A DNA stretch of 64,000 bases from Leminorella richardii (GTDB lineage Bacteria > Pseudomonadota > Gammaproteobacteria > Enterobacterales > Enterobacteriaceae): the NCBI RefSeq assembly GCF_900478135.1, contig NZ_LS483470.1, positions 3,521,001 through 3,585,000 on the forward strand, given 5' to 3'. A program made the position numbers and the translations under genes. Below are positions 1 to 8,962 of the stretch, one piece after another. Position 1 is the stretch's first letter. Each line of letters starts with the position of its first letter. Under the pieces are notes generated by a model, which did not search any database, was not told where the DNA came from, and was given only the letters and a program-made list of their open reading frames with translations.

Positions 1-568
1 AACCCATTGATGACTGGTGCATCGTCGGCAGCAGGGCGCCTAGAGCAATGATAAAGAACATCGCCTTGTTAAGACGCTTCAGCGAGACTTTCCACCCCAG
101 ACGTTCCAACAGTGCAGGAGCAAACTCCAGCGCCATCACGCCGATATAGATAGTCATACACACCGCCGTTTCAAACAGCACCGAGTTCACGTTAAAGTGC
201 CCCGGAATGTAGAAGTACGGCAGGTTCCAGTAGCGGCCTACGTCGATAGTGATAGACAAGCCGCCCAGTGAGTAACCGAACAGGCTAGCTAGCAGCGCAG
301 GACGAACCAGCGGGTGGTATTCGCCTTTATTAAATACGTAAACCGCCCAGGCCAGCGCCCATCCGCCACAGGCGAAGCCGGTGCCGATAAGCAGGTCAAA
401 AGCGATCCAGATACCCCAAGGGTAGCCGCCGTTCAGGTCGGATACAGAACCCAGACCAAAAACCAGACGCTTAACGATGAAGATCAGGCAAAGAATAACC
501 AAAGGCCCGAAGATCACGATCGGTTTACTAATGAGTTTCCCGCCCAGCGGTTTTGGATCATGACTCAT
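1..568 (-). CDS. hybB: HybB, hydrogenase-2 integral membrane subunit (partial, 3' end outside window)
   Basis: Membrane subunit that passes electrons from hydrogenase-2 to the quinone pool. The start is ATG at 568, reading MSHDPKPLGGK, and the frame stays open to the window edge (about 189 codons). Near the edge it reads ALGALLPTMHQSSMG, a signature I recognise from E. coli HybB, and hydrophobic segments alternate throughout (NrfD/HybB-type membrane fold). The start overlaps the end of hybA by 11 bases, so the two are translationally coupled. The rest of the gene, and probably hybC and the maturation genes, lie to the left. Identity is secure; only the C-terminal part is missing. Confidence 0.95.
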   Translation of the reverse strand, partial: MSHDPKPLGGKLISKPIVIFGPLVILCLIFIVKRLVFGLGSVSDLNGGYPWGIWIAFDLLIGTGFACGGWALAWAVYVFNKGEYHPLVRPALLASLFGYSLGGLSITIDVGRYWNLPYFYIPGHFNVNSVLFETAVCMTIYIGVMALEFAPALLERLGWKVSLKRLNKAMFFIIALGALLPTMHQSSMG

Positions 569-1541
569 GATCGTCTCCTCCTTCGTGATGGTCGTTCTTA
601 GTATTGCGACGAACCAGCACGGTCAAGCCCGCTAAAACGGCCAATGGCAGCATCATGCCCTTGTACACCGTATGTTGGATGTTCTCAGAGCGCGCCCCGG
701 TAGAGAGTTCCGCCACTTCTGGCAGATCCAGATTCTTGAACGGAACCCCGGTCAAGACCAGAACCTGTGTACCGCCACCCTCTTTTTCACCGTACAGGTG
801 CGGATAGTACTTAGGCACCGTATGCAGGTAAGGATCGTTGGCATGCAGAGTCTGACGCGGATAGCCGTATTCTGAACCCGGCTTCAGCTCAAGACGTTTC
901 TTGGCTTCTGCCAGCAGTTCCTCACGGGTACCGAAAATGACTGCACCAGCGGGACATACTTCAACACAGCCCGGCAGGCCGCCTTTGTCCAGACGCTCAA
1001 CGCCCTTCTGGTTACACAGCTCACACTTGTGCAGCGCGCCAAACGGGTTGTCATAGTCATACTTGGGAATGTTGTAAGGGCAGCCCACCATACAGTATCG
1101 GCAGCCGGTACAAACATCAGCGTTATAGTGAACGATGCCGGTTTTTGGATCTTTTTTCAGCGCCGAAACCGGGCATACAGAAACACAGTTCGGGTCGACA
1201 CAGTGCATACACTGCTTTTTAATGTAGGCATATCCGTCGACTTCTTGATCCTTATGCTCACCGCTGCCGCTGCTCCATACCTGAATAATGTTGTTGGTAT
1301 AGGGAGACAGCTTGTCGTTATTCGACCACGTTTGCGACCCTTTCGGGTTGCGCTCAGGATGGTTGATATCCTGACATTTGGTCACACAGGCCTGACAGCC
1401 TACGCACAGCGTTGAGTCATAAAGCATGCCCAGCGAGCCGGGAATCGGGGGCCGGTTTTCCGCCGCAGCGAAGCTAGTGGAAGTACCTCCCACCAGCAGC
1501 GCGCCGCCGGAAGCGACTTTTAAAAAATTGCGTCTATTCAC
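558..1541 (-). CDS. hybA: HybA, hydrogenase-2 four-cluster ferredoxin-like subunit
   Basis: Periplasmic iron-sulfur subunit, 327 aa, that relays electrons between HybO and HybB. The N-terminus MNRRNFLK is a twin-arginine signal followed by a hydrophobic stretch. Cysteine clusters of the 4Fe-4S type follow: CVGCQACVTKC, then CMHCVDPNCVSVCP, then CTGCRYCMVGCP, then CELCNQKG with a later CVEVCP. A hydrophobic helix near the C-terminus (about residues 294-308) anchors it in the membrane. It starts 2 bases after the hybO stop and overlaps hybB. Length and order match E. coli hybOAB. Confidence 0.96.
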   Translation of the reverse strand: MNRRNFLKVASGGALLVGGTSTSFAAAENRPPIPGSLGMLYDSTLCVGCQACVTKCQDINHPERNPKGSQTWSNNDKLSPYTNNIIQVWSSGSGEHKDQEVDGYAYIKKQCMHCVDPNCVSVCPVSALKKDPKTGIVHYNADVCTGCRYCMVGCPYNIPKYDYDNPFGALHKCELCNQKGVERLDKGGLPGCVEVCPAGAVIFGTREELLAEAKKRLELKPGSEYGYPRQTLHANDPYLHTVPKYYPHLYGEKEGGGTQVLVLTGVPFKNLDLPEVAELSTGARSENIQHTVYKGMMLPLAVLAGLTVLVRRNTKNDHHEGGDDHES

Positions 1542-1543
1542 GG

Positions 1544-2662
1544 TTATTCTCCCCGTGAGCCAGCATCATCTTTCTTTTGCTGACGTCCAAGTTCACGAAC
1601 CGCCATTACGCTTACGCCAGCAACAAGCCCGACAACGCCGCCGAGCAGGCCGATAACCGTAGGAGAAACGCTGCCGCCCTCTTGGTTATTCACATCTGGC
1701 TTGGCATAGCGCGGCGTTGGATTCTCAACGCTGGCTAACTGGTGAATGCCTTTATGGAAACCGACGCCCTCTTCGTTACAGCCGTAGCACGGGTGACCGA
1801 TAGATACAGGCCACACGCCGCCCACGTCGCAGAACTGCAGCGTTGAACAGTTACCGTAGGTCTCTGGCCCTTTACAGCCCAGATGGTATAAGCACCAGCC
1901 TTCACGATGGCCTTCATCGCCAAACTCTTTAGCAAAGCGGCCGGCGTCAAAGTGAGGACGGCGTTCGCAGTGTTCGTGGATCAGGCGGCCATAGGCAAAG
2001 GTTGGACGATTTTTCGAATCCAGCTTAGGCGCTTTACCGAAAGTAATGATGTGGGCAACAGTCGCCAAGAAGTTGTGCGGGTTCGGCGGGCAGCCAGGAA
2101 TATTGATGATGGTTTTGCCCGGAAGGACTTCCTGCAGGCCAACGGCACCGGTAGGGTTGCTGCCGGCAGCGGCTACGCCGCCCCATGCAGCACAGGAGCC
2201 GATAGCAATAATCGCCGCCGCGCCTTCAGCCGCCTTGCGGATGTGATCGATAATTGGCTCGCCGGCAACCATACAGTAAATTCCGTTATCTTTTAACGGA
2301 ATAGAGCCATCAACGACCAGAACGTACTGGCCTTTGTACTTCTCAATGGCATTGTGTTTATTTTCTTCCACCTGATGGCCAAACGCCGCAGACAGCACCT
2401 CATGGTATTCAAGAGAAATGGTCTCAAGCACCAGATTTTCAACGGTAGGGTGCGTTGCACGCAGCAGAGACTCTGTACATCCCGTACACTCCTGCGCACC
2501 AATCCAGATAACCGGAGGGCGCTGCGGGTTACTAACCGATTCCGCAATTTCAGCGGCTGCGTTTGCGCTCAGACCCATGGTGGCGGCCAGTGCAGTACAC
2601 AGCTTCATAAAATCACGGCGATTAATACCGTGGGAAGGAAGAAGAGCGTTATCTTCTATCAT
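1544..2662 (-). CDS. hybO: HybO, hydrogenase-2 small subunit precursor
   Basis: Small [NiFe]-hydrogenase subunit carrying the electron-transfer clusters; it is exported folded with HybC. I prefer the ATG at 2662 (MIEDNALLPSHG, 372 aa), because it aligns with E. coli HybO and has AAGGA upstream; an in-frame ATG at 2701 adds 13 residues with no family support. A twin-arginine motif NRRDFMK lies near residue 13. Cluster-binding cysteines are visible in CTGCTES, GSCAAWGG, CPPNP, HCERR, CLYHLGCKGP, CSTLQFC and CYGCNEEG. A C-terminal transmembrane helix (VIGLLGGVVGLVAGVSVMAV) precedes a charged tail, as in the membrane-bound class. First gene of the hyb operon. Confidence 0.95.
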   Translation of the reverse strand: MIEDNALLPSHGINRRDFMKLCTALAATMGLSANAAAEIAESVSNPQRPPVIWIGAQECTGCTESLLRATHPTVENLVLETISLEYHEVLSAAFGHQVEENKHNAIEKYKGQYVLVVDGSIPLKDNGIYCMVAGEPIIDHIRKAAEGAAAIIAIGSCAAWGGVAAAGSNPTGAVGLQEVLPGKTIINIPGCPPNPHNFLATVAHIITFGKAPKLDSKNRPTFAYGRLIHEHCERRPHFDAGRFAKEFGDEGHREGWCLYHLGCKGPETYGNCSTLQFCDVGGVWPVSIGHPCYGCNEEGVGFHKGIHQLASVENPTPRYAKPDVNNQEGGSVSPTVIGLLGGVVGLVAGVSVMAVRELGRQQKKDDAGSRGE

Positions 2663-2754
2663 TATAGTTATTCCTTTACGGTGACTAACGACATTGTTCA
2701 TTCATGAATGACGAATATGGTGGGCAGATGTTAAGTCTGCGTTACCTTCAGCAC

Positions 2755-2768
2755 TTGATCTTTATCAA
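2755..2768. promoter_or_regulatory. FNR-type site upstream of hybO
   Basis: TTGATCTTTATCAA is a perfect match to the FNR consensus TTGAT-N4-ATCAA. It lies 93 bases upstream of the chosen hybO start. The surrounding stretch 2663-3048 holds no credible gene: it is AT-rich and is the hyb promoter region plus the 3' flank of the LacI-type gene. Anaerobic control of hyb by FNR is an inference from the motif. Confidence 0.6.
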
Positions 2769-2930
2769 GCACACTCAAGTAACAGCGCAGTTTTTCATTG
2801 ATATGTGACTAAAAACGATTCAGCTAGCCAAGGCTCAAAACAAATAATTAACAACATATCAATAAAAAATAACAATCGACCACAATATATAACCAATAAA
2901 ATATTATACGTAGGCGAATGTTCTAGGTTC

Positions 2931-2944
2931 TTGATATTGATCAG
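2931..2944. promoter_or_regulatory. Second, weaker FNR-like site upstream of hybO
   Basis: TTGATATTGATCAG fits TTGAT-N4-ATCAA with one mismatch in the last position. It is 176 bases upstream of the perfect site at 2755 and could be an additional or CRP/FNR-family site. Support is motif-only. Confidence 0.3.
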
Positions 2945-3048
2945 GAAGGTTCCGTGAGGTAAAAAATAATAAGTAACAAAATATAAATGGGTTATTAACT
3001 ATCTGAAATATCTTTATTCTCTTAATGAATAATGTAAATAAAAACGAT

Positions 3049-4098
3049 TCAAATTATTTTTGATGAATCCCTGATAATGAGAGAAACGGGAAGCGTTGTA
3101 ATACTTCCTTTTGTTATAAAATCGGTTTTTGATTGGTAAGAAAATCCTATCTGAGACAATAAGTTATTGGCCGCACACTCCCCCATTTCTCGGCGAGGAA
3201 TAGAGACCGTAGAGAGAGAAATATTTAAACTTTCAAGTAAATCTATATCGGAAAAGCCAACGACGGAAATATCTTCTGGTACACGTAGATTATGGTGATA
3301 GCAATAGTTTAAAACGCCCAATGCTGTTTCATCATTCACCACAAATAAAGATACCGGCAATTTATAATTTCGCAGTATTTCCGACATCATGGCATAGCCG
3401 TCTTCCGCACGAAGTCTTTTAACAAAAAAGACGCTGTTATCAGAATTAAAGCGCTTATCCGCCTTTTTCATCGTATCGCAATATCCCTGATAGCGATGCT
3501 CGATACCGGACTTAGCCGCTATGGGGCCAGCAATATGCAATACCGGACGGTTGGGAATGGCCAGCAAGTGCTCGGTCGCCATCCTTGCTCCCACCACGTT
3601 GTCAGCCACAACGGCAGGAAACAGGTCACCAATAGCGTGGCTTATCAATACCAGAGGAATATTAAACCGGGAAGTCAGCTCCGTCAGGTGAGAGGTTTCT
3701 TTTGAACAGGGCAAAATAATGATGCCATCCACCCCCAGCTGCGCCAGCTTCCTGACCTGCTCCTGCTCCTTTTCCAAGTCGTCCCGAGTTTGGGATACCC
3801 AGTAGGAGAAGTCGATCCGATTTGTTACCTCTTCCATACCGGTAAAGAAGTCGCGGAAAAAGGGGTTATTAAAGTAGTTAATCACCACCCCAAACGCCCG
3901 AGTATGGCTGCCCCGCAGTGAACGCGCCCCAGCGTTTGGCACATAGCCCAATTCAGCGGCGACGCGCTTTATCTCTTCCCGACGAGCTGGAGTTAATGAA
4001 CCCCGATTGTTCAACGCCATAGAAACTGCTGTGGCAGAAACGCCTACGATTTTGGCAATGTCCTTTACCGTAATACGACGGCCGTGTTTTTCATTCAT
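3049..4098 (-). CDS. LacI/GalR-family transcriptional regulator
   Basis: DNA-binding repressor or activator of the LacI family, 349 aa. The N-terminal helix-turn-helix is ITVKDIAKIVGVSATAVSMALNN, followed by the hinge helix region (ARREEIKRVAAELGY). The rest is a periplasmic-binding-protein-like effector domain, including typical blocks such as GVDGIIILPCS and PEDISVVGFSDID. The gene lies 45 bases downstream of the TetR-type gene on the same strand, so the two may be cotranscribed and control the divergent catabolic operon. Its effector is unknown. A LacI-type paired operator exists 9 kb away (12842-12959), but nothing here ties this protein to it. Confidence 0.9.
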   Translation of the reverse strand: MNEKHGRRITVKDIAKIVGVSATAVSMALNNRGSLTPARREEIKRVAAELGYVPNAGARSLRGSHTRAFGVVINYFNNPFFRDFFTGMEEVTNRIDFSYWVSQTRDDLEKEQEQVRKLAQLGVDGIIILPCSKETSHLTELTSRFNIPLVLISHAIGDLFPAVVADNVVGARMATEHLLAIPNRPVLHIAGPIAAKSGIEHRYQGYCDTMKKADKRFNSDNSVFFVKRLRAEDGYAMMSEILRNYKLPVSLFVVNDETALGVLNYCYHHNLRVPEDISVVGFSDIDLLESLNISLSTVSIPRREMGECAANNLLSQIGFSYQSKTDFITKGSITTLPVSLIIRDSSKII

Positions 4099-4143
4099 AG
4101 CTGACCCAGGGTAGTAATAAAAATGTATGCCAAAAGTGGCAAC

Positions 4144-4770
4144 TTACTTTTGCAACAGCCAGCTCATAATGGTTTCCTTAATCACTTTACGTCGGATGTC
4201 CAACGCCTGTGGAGAAACCATGCTGATATTATAAACCTGCCCTAGTGTATGCTGGTTAATAAGATAATAGGCACCAAGAGCGGCAATATTAATATTTACC
4301 TGCAACGGATCGATATCAGGCTTAAACACTTTTTGCTTTTTTCCTTCCTCAAGCAAAGAGGCCATTAACTGCAAATGTGCATGGTTAATGTGGGGTAGAT
4401 GAGTCGACTTTTTATAGTGCTCCCCTTTGCTCTGATTTTCGCTATTCACAATCTTCAAAAACCAGGGGTTCTCTACGTAGTAATCCCATGTAAAGTCAAC
4501 AATTCTTTCAATTGCCTGCTTAGGCTCTAATCCGCTGAGATCCAACTCTCTTTCCCTTTGGCGGATATCATTCCAAGTGTATTCGAGTACCTCAATAAAG
4601 AGATTTTCTTTATTGCCGAAATGGTGGTAAACGGTCTGTTTGCTGCAGTCTGCCGCTTTTACAATATTGTCTACTCGAGCGCCTTCATAACCATATTCGG
4701 CAAACTCATTTATTGCGCATAAAAGAAGCCTGTCTTTAAGACTCTGCGCCCTGCTTGTATCAATATACAT
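4144..4770 (-). CDS. TetR/AcrR-family regulator
   Basis: 208 aa one-component regulator. The N-terminal TetR helix-turn-helix is clear: LLLCAINEFAEYGYEGARV, then IVKAADCSKQTVYHHFGNKENLF. The C-terminal ligand domain has blocks like RutR-type C-terminal domains (VDFTWDYYVENPWFLKIVNSEN), but I cannot name the ligand. It is divergent from the SDR gene at 4984. The 213-bp intergenic region contains two inverted repeats suited to TetR dimers. Likely local repressor of the catabolic operon at 4984-12561. Confidence 0.9.
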   Translation of the reverse strand: MYIDTSRAQSLKDRLLLCAINEFAEYGYEGARVDNIVKAADCSKQTVYHHFGNKENLFIEVLEYTWNDIRQRERELDLSGLEPKQAIERIVDFTWDYYVENPWFLKIVNSENQSKGEHYKKSTHLPHINHAHLQLMASLLEEGKKQKVFKPDIDPLQVNINIAALGAYYLINQHTLGQVYNISMVSPQALDIRRKVIKETIMSWLLQK

Positions 4771-4863
4771 TCCGTTTCCCCAGACCGTATCAACTCACCG
4801 CTCTATCATATTCTATTTTACAGAACAGTTTTATAAAAACGCATAATATAAATATTTTCAATC

Positions 4864-4916
4864 AGTTGAATAATCTCATGTGATTCAACTCACAATCAAC
4901 CAACTAGATGGTTGAT
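4864..4916. promoter_or_regulatory. Two inverted repeats, candidate TetR-type operators
   Basis: First repeat: AGTTGAAT at 4864-4871 and ATTCAACT at 4883-4890, 8-bp perfect arms with an 11-bp spacer. Second repeat: ATCAACCA at 4895-4902 and TGGTTGAT at 4909-4916, 8-bp perfect arms with a 6-bp spacer. Both sit between the TetR-type gene and the divergent SDR gene, where a dimeric autoregulator would bind. Which of the two neighbouring regulators uses which repeat is not known. Confidence 0.55.
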
Positions 4917-4983
4917 CTCTTTGTGAACCAAGCGCATTTTAATAACCATTCGAAAAGGACTACCTAAAAAATGAGGCTATAAA

Positions 4984-5769
4984 ATGAAATCAAGTAAACC
5001 TGTCGCTGTCGTCACTGGCGCCGCACGAGGTATAGGCAAGGGCTGTGCGCTGGAACTAGCCAGAGCGGGTTTTAATCTGTTAATCAACGATCGCCCCGAT
5101 GATGAAAGCGTGATGAAACTGGCGCAAGTTAGCCAAGAATGTCAGGCAGAGGGAGCCGAAGTGGAGTGCTTTCCCGCAGACGTTGCAGACCTTTCACAGC
5201 ACGAGGCCATGCTGAACGCGGCACAAAACCGCTGGAACCGTTTGGACTGCCTGCTAAACAACGCGGGAATCTCCGTTAAGCGTCGCGGTGACCTGTTGGA
5301 CCTCCAGCCGGACAGCTTTGACGAAAACATTATGGTCAACACCCGTGCGCCGTTCTTCTTAAGTCAGGCATTCAGCAAGCGCCTGCTAGCGCAACCTGCC
5401 GATGAGCATCAGCATCGTTCGATCATCTTCGTTAGCTCCATTAACGCCGTAATGCTGGCGATGAACCGCGGCGAGTACACAATGGCTAAAACCGCTGTCT
5501 CCGCTGCGGCTCGACTGTTCGCCGCCCGCCTGTGCGAAGCGCAGATCGGCGTCTATGAAGTCCGCCCTGGCCTTATCAAAACCGATATGACGATCCCGGC
5601 TACTGCCTACTATGACGATCTGATCGCTAACGGCCTAGTACCGCAGGGGCGCTGGGGCTATCCGGAAGATATTGCCTCCACCGTGAGAGCCATGGCGGAA
5701 GGAAAGCTGATTTACACCTGTGGTCTACCGGTTGCCATCGACGGCGGGCTGAGCATGCAGCGTTTTTGA
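4984..5769 (+). CDS. Short-chain dehydrogenase/reductase (3-oxoacyl-ACP-reductase-like)
   Basis: Cytosolic NAD(P)-dependent oxidoreductase, 261 aa, classical SDR. The Rossmann motif TGAARGIG is at residues 11-18, NNAG at 92-95, the catalytic Ser near 151, and YTMAK gives Tyr165/Lys169. The C-terminus (GGLSMQRF) is typical. First gene of a same-strand operon. Because it precedes a crotonase and a CoA-transferase it may act on a hydroxyacyl intermediate, or on a cyclic or sugar-like hydroxyacid before CoA activation. The substrate cannot be read from the sequence. A GAGG ribosome site precedes the ATG. Confidence 0.88.
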   Translation: MKSSKPVAVVTGAARGIGKGCALELARAGFNLLINDRPDDESVMKLAQVSQECQAEGAEVECFPADVADLSQHEAMLNAAQNRWNRLDCLLNNAGISVKRRGDLLDLQPDSFDENIMVNTRAPFFLSQAFSKRLLAQPADEHQHRSIIFVSSINAVMLAMNRGEYTMAKTAVSAAARLFAARLCEAQIGVYEVRPGLIKTDMTIPATAYYDDLIANGLVPQGRWGYPEDIASTVRAMAEGKLIYTCGLPVAIDGGLSMQRF

Positions 5770-5777
5770 GGCTTGTG

Positions 5778-6620
5778 ATGAGAGACATTACCCAACGCCC
5801 TGATTTATACAGCATCAATACAGCCACACTGGGGTATAACGCCCCGCTGTCGGTCATTATCGATGCCTGTGCAGAACGCGGTATCGGCGCCATTGCCCCC
5901 TGGCGCAGAGAGCTGGAAAACGTCAGTCTGAACGCTATCGCTAGCCAGTTATCCGCTAACCAAATGAGTGTCTCCGGCCTGTGCCGCAGTACGTACTACA
6001 CCGCTCCGTCTGAGTTAGAACGTCGACGCGCCATTGACGATAACCGTCAGGCGCTGGACGTCGCCGCCGCGCTGAACGCAGCCTGCTATATGCAGGTCGT
6101 CGGCGGGCTTCCGCAGGGCAGCAAAGATCTGCACGAAGCCAGAGAACAGGTAAAAACAGGCATCCGAGCACTACTTCCACACTCCCGTGATGTCGGTGTC
6201 CCTATTGCGCTGGAACCGTTGCACCCGATGACTGCGGCAGATCGCTCCTGCCTGTGCTCGCTGCGTCAGGCTCTAGACTGGTGCGACGAGCTGGATCCGG
6301 ACGGTGAATTTGGCTTAGGCGTCGCCATTGACGTCTACCACCTGTGGTGGGATCCCGATCTGGCCAACCAAATCCAGCGGGCGGGTAAACGCATTCTGGC
6401 ATTCCACGTTTCTGACTGGCTGGTACCAACGACCGATCTGGTCAATGACCGCGGCATGCCCGGCGATGGCGTCATCGATATTCCCTCGATTCGGCAGTGG
6501 GTTGAAGGCGCTGGGTATTGCGGCGCCGTCGAACTGGAAATTTTTTCGTCCCGCTGGTGGCAGCAGGATATGAATACCACGCTGGATACCAGCGTTGACC
6601 GCATAGCGCGTTACTGTTGA
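5778..6620 (+). CDS. TIM-barrel sugar phosphate isomerase/epimerase family protein
   Basis: 280 aa with the start at ATG 5778 (MRDITQRP), which has GAGG six bases upstream; an in-frame TTG at 5766 would overlap the SDR gene. The protein fits the AP-endonuclease-2-like TIM-barrel family. Metal-binding-type motifs appear in order: a Glu in ALEPLHPM, AIDVYHLWWDP, FHVSDW, and ELEIFS near the end. Such enzymes isomerise or epimerise sugars, or dehydrate cyclic acids such as dehydroshikimate. It stands in one operon with CoA-chemistry enzymes, an unusual pairing that hints at a polyhydroxylated substrate. Confidence 0.8.
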   Translation: MRDITQRPDLYSINTATLGYNAPLSVIIDACAERGIGAIAPWRRELENVSLNAIASQLSANQMSVSGLCRSTYYTAPSELERRRAIDDNRQALDVAAALNAACYMQVVGGLPQGSKDLHEAREQVKTGIRALLPHSRDVGVPIALEPLHPMTAADRSCLCSLRQALDWCDELDPDGEFGLGVAIDVYHLWWDPDLANQIQRAGKRILAFHVSDWLVPTTDLVNDRGMPGDGVIDIPSIRQWVEGAGYCGAVELEIFSSRWWQQDMNTTLDTSVDRIARYC

Positions 6621-6629
6621 GGAATCACT

Positions 6630-7406
6630 ATGAGTAACCAACCCATTCTTTTTGAAAGGGCGGCTGCCTCATGCCGTCTGACGCTGAATCGCGAAGATAA
6701 ATGCCATGCGATTAATGAAGAAATGATTGAAGTTTTGGATCAGTATCTACATGAAATAGAACGCGATCCTGATATTCGCATGGTGGAACTCACGGCTACC
6801 GGAGATAAATTCTTCTGTGCCGGGGGCGATATTATTTCTTGGTCTGCCTATTCCCCGCTTGATATGGGAAGGAAATGGATAAAGCGCGGTAATGAAGTGT
6901 TTAACCGCCTGCGCCAGCTGCCGCAGTTAACCATCGCTGTCATTAACGGACATACCATCGGCGGTGGGCTAGAACTGGCCCTAAGCTGCGATCTGCGCAT
7001 TGCGCGCTCCACGGCGAAGTTCTCCAGTCCGGAAGTCACCCTCGGCATGGTGCCCGGCTGGATGGGCATTGAACGACTACTAGCTCAGGTAGGCCCCGCG
7101 CTGGCAAAAGAGATGCTGATGCTGGGAAAACGCCTTAACGCCGAGCAGGCAAAGCAGGCCTCGTTGATTAACGATATCGTCGAAAAAGATCAAGTAGACA
7201 GCTGGCTGGAAAATAAACGGGTAGAAGTTGCCAAATGCGGCCCAGTTGCGCTGGCGCATATCAAGCACCTGATTCTGACACTGGAGAATAAGCATTCCGC
7301 CTACGAACACCAGCTCTTGGCTGCATTAATGTCCGCCACTCAGGACTGCCAGCAGGCTACCCAAGCCTTCGCAGAAAAGCGCACGCTGGAATTTCAGAAT
7401 AAATAA
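6630..7406 (+). CDS. Enoyl-CoA hydratase/isomerase (crotonase) family
   Basis: 258 aa, normal crotonase length. The oxyanion-hole segments are visible: FFCAGGD (residues 61-67) and GHTIGGGLELALSCDLRIA (108-126). A candidate acid/base Glu135 lies in FSSPEVTLG; the second position common in hydratases falls in PGWMG, where no Glu is seen. It may therefore be a dehydratase, isomerase or other crotonase activity. It starts 9 bases after the TIM-barrel gene and is followed 14 bases later by the CoA-transferase, so it very probably acts on the CoA ester that enzyme makes. Confidence 0.88.
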   Translation: MSNQPILFERAAASCRLTLNREDKCHAINEEMIEVLDQYLHEIERDPDIRMVELTATGDKFFCAGGDIISWSAYSPLDMGRKWIKRGNEVFNRLRQLPQLTIAVINGHTIGGGLELALSCDLRIARSTAKFSSPEVTLGMVPGWMGIERLLAQVGPALAKEMLMLGKRLNAEQAKQASLINDIVEKDQVDSWLENKRVEVAKCGPVALAHIKHLILTLENKHSAYEHQLLAALMSATQDCQQATQAFAEKRTLEFQNK

Positions 7407-7420
7407 CAAGGATATTAACA

Positions 7421-8962
7421 ATGTCAAAGTCCGCTACACCGGAATATCTGGCGTCTTTAATTCAAGATGGTTCGACCATCGCCATCAGCGGTAACGGCGG
7501 CGGCATGGTTGAAGCCGATTACTTGCTACAGGCTATTGAGCAGCGTTTTCTGGAAACGGGCCACCCGCGCGATTTGACGTTGGTGCACTCACTAGGCATT
7601 GGCGATCGTGACAGCAAAGGCAGCAACCGCTTCGCCCACGCGGGAATGCTTAAACGAGTCATCGCAGCTCATTTTACCTGGTCGCCTAAAATGCAGACGC
7701 TGGTGAAAAATGAGGAAATCGAGGCTTACTGTTTTCCCGGCGGAGTTATTCAGGCGCTGCTGAGGGAAATCGGCGCAGGTCGCCCGGGGTTGTTTACTCA
7801 CGTCGGTTTGGGGTCATACGTTGATCCGCGCCACGGTGGAGGAAAGTCCAATGCCCGCACAACCGAAGACTTAGTCGAACTGATCGAGATCGACGGCGAG
7901 AGCAAGCTGCGCTACCGCCCGTTCAACGTAGACTATGCAATCGTACGCGGTACCTACGCAGATCTGCGAGGTAACGTCAGCCTTGAGGAAGAGGCAATCG
8001 ATATGGACGCCTATTCTATGGCGCTGGCTGCACATAACTGCGGCGGTAAAGTCTTTGTTCAGGTCAGAGACATTGTGGCCTCCGGCGATATTCAGCCCCG
8101 CCATGTCACGCTGCCGGGCATTCTGGTAGACCACATCGTCGAATACCGCGAACAGCCACAAACCTATTTAGGCGGCTACGATCTGACCATCAGCGGCCAG
8201 CACCGTCGCCAAACCTCCCGTGACGCAATCGAGCTGCCCGCCAATCCAGTGCGTCGCCTGATTGCGCGCCGAGCGGCACGAGAACTTGTCGCTGGTGCGT
8301 CGACCAACTTTGGTTTCGGCATCCCCGGCGGCATTCCCGGCATTGCGCTGCGTGAAGGCGTTTCTTATGACAGCCTGTGGCTGAGCGTAGAACAGGGCGT
8401 GCATAACGGTATGATGCTGGACGACGCGCTATTTGGCTGCGCCCGCAACGCCGATGCCATTGTCCCCTCTCTCGATCAGTTCGAATTCTACAGCGGCGGC
8501 GGCATTGACATTACCTTCCTTGGCATGGGGGAAATGGATCAGCAGGGCAACGTCAACGTCTCTCACCTTAACGGTAACCTCATTGGCCCCGGTGGCTTTC
8601 TAGAGATTGCACAAAACGCCCGAAAAGTGGTGTTCTGCGGCACGTTTGACGCCAAAGGCAGCAAAGTGAACGTTACTTCAGATGGCATAAACATCGTGCA
8701 AACCGGTCAAGTGCCAAAGCTGGTGGAGCAGGTAGAAAAAATCACCTTTAGCGGGGAATACGCACGCCAGTCCGGTCAGGAAGTCCTGTATATCACTGAG
8801 CGGGCGGTATTCCGTCTCACTCAGGAAGGTGTAGAGCTGACAGAAGTTGCGCCGGGTATTGATATTGAGCGCGATATTCTGCCCTATATGGGTTTTCGCC
8901 CGCTCGTTAAACACCCTCGCCAAATGGATCCCGCGCTGTTTTCGCCCATGGAGGCCAAATGA
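7421..8962 (+). CDS. Family I acyl-CoA transferase (acetate/acetoacetyl-CoA transferase-like)
   Basis: 513 aa single-chain fusion of the alpha and beta CoA-transferase domains, the size of YdiF-type enzymes. The N-terminal half has the glycine-rich ISGNGGGMVEADYLL. The C-terminal half starts around residue 275 (PVRRLIARRAARELV) and includes NFGFGIPGGIPGIAL. The catalytic glutamate is probably Glu324 in LSVEQGVHNG, which forms the covalent thioester in this family. It would load the pathway substrate with CoA from acetyl-CoA or a similar donor without ATP. The stop overlaps the next start by four bases (ATGA). Confidence 0.9.
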   Translation: MSKSATPEYLASLIQDGSTIAISGNGGGMVEADYLLQAIEQRFLETGHPRDLTLVHSLGIGDRDSKGSNRFAHAGMLKRVIAAHFTWSPKMQTLVKNEEIEAYCFPGGVIQALLREIGAGRPGLFTHVGLGSYVDPRHGGGKSNARTTEDLVELIEIDGESKLRYRPFNVDYAIVRGTYADLRGNVSLEEEAIDMDAYSMALAAHNCGGKVFVQVRDIVASGDIQPRHVTLPGILVDHIVEYREQPQTYLGGYDLTISGQHRRQTSRDAIELPANPVRRLIARRAARELVAGASTNFGFGIPGGIPGIALREGVSYDSLWLSVEQGVHNGMMLDDALFGCARNADAIVPSLDQFEFYSGGGIDITFLGMGEMDQQGNVNVSHLNGNLIGPGGFLEIAQNARKVVFCGTFDAKGSKVNVTSDGINIVQTGQVPKLVEQVEKITFSGEYARQSGQEVLYITERAVFRLTQEGVELTEVAPGIDIERDILPYMGFRPLVKHPRQMDPALFSPMEAK

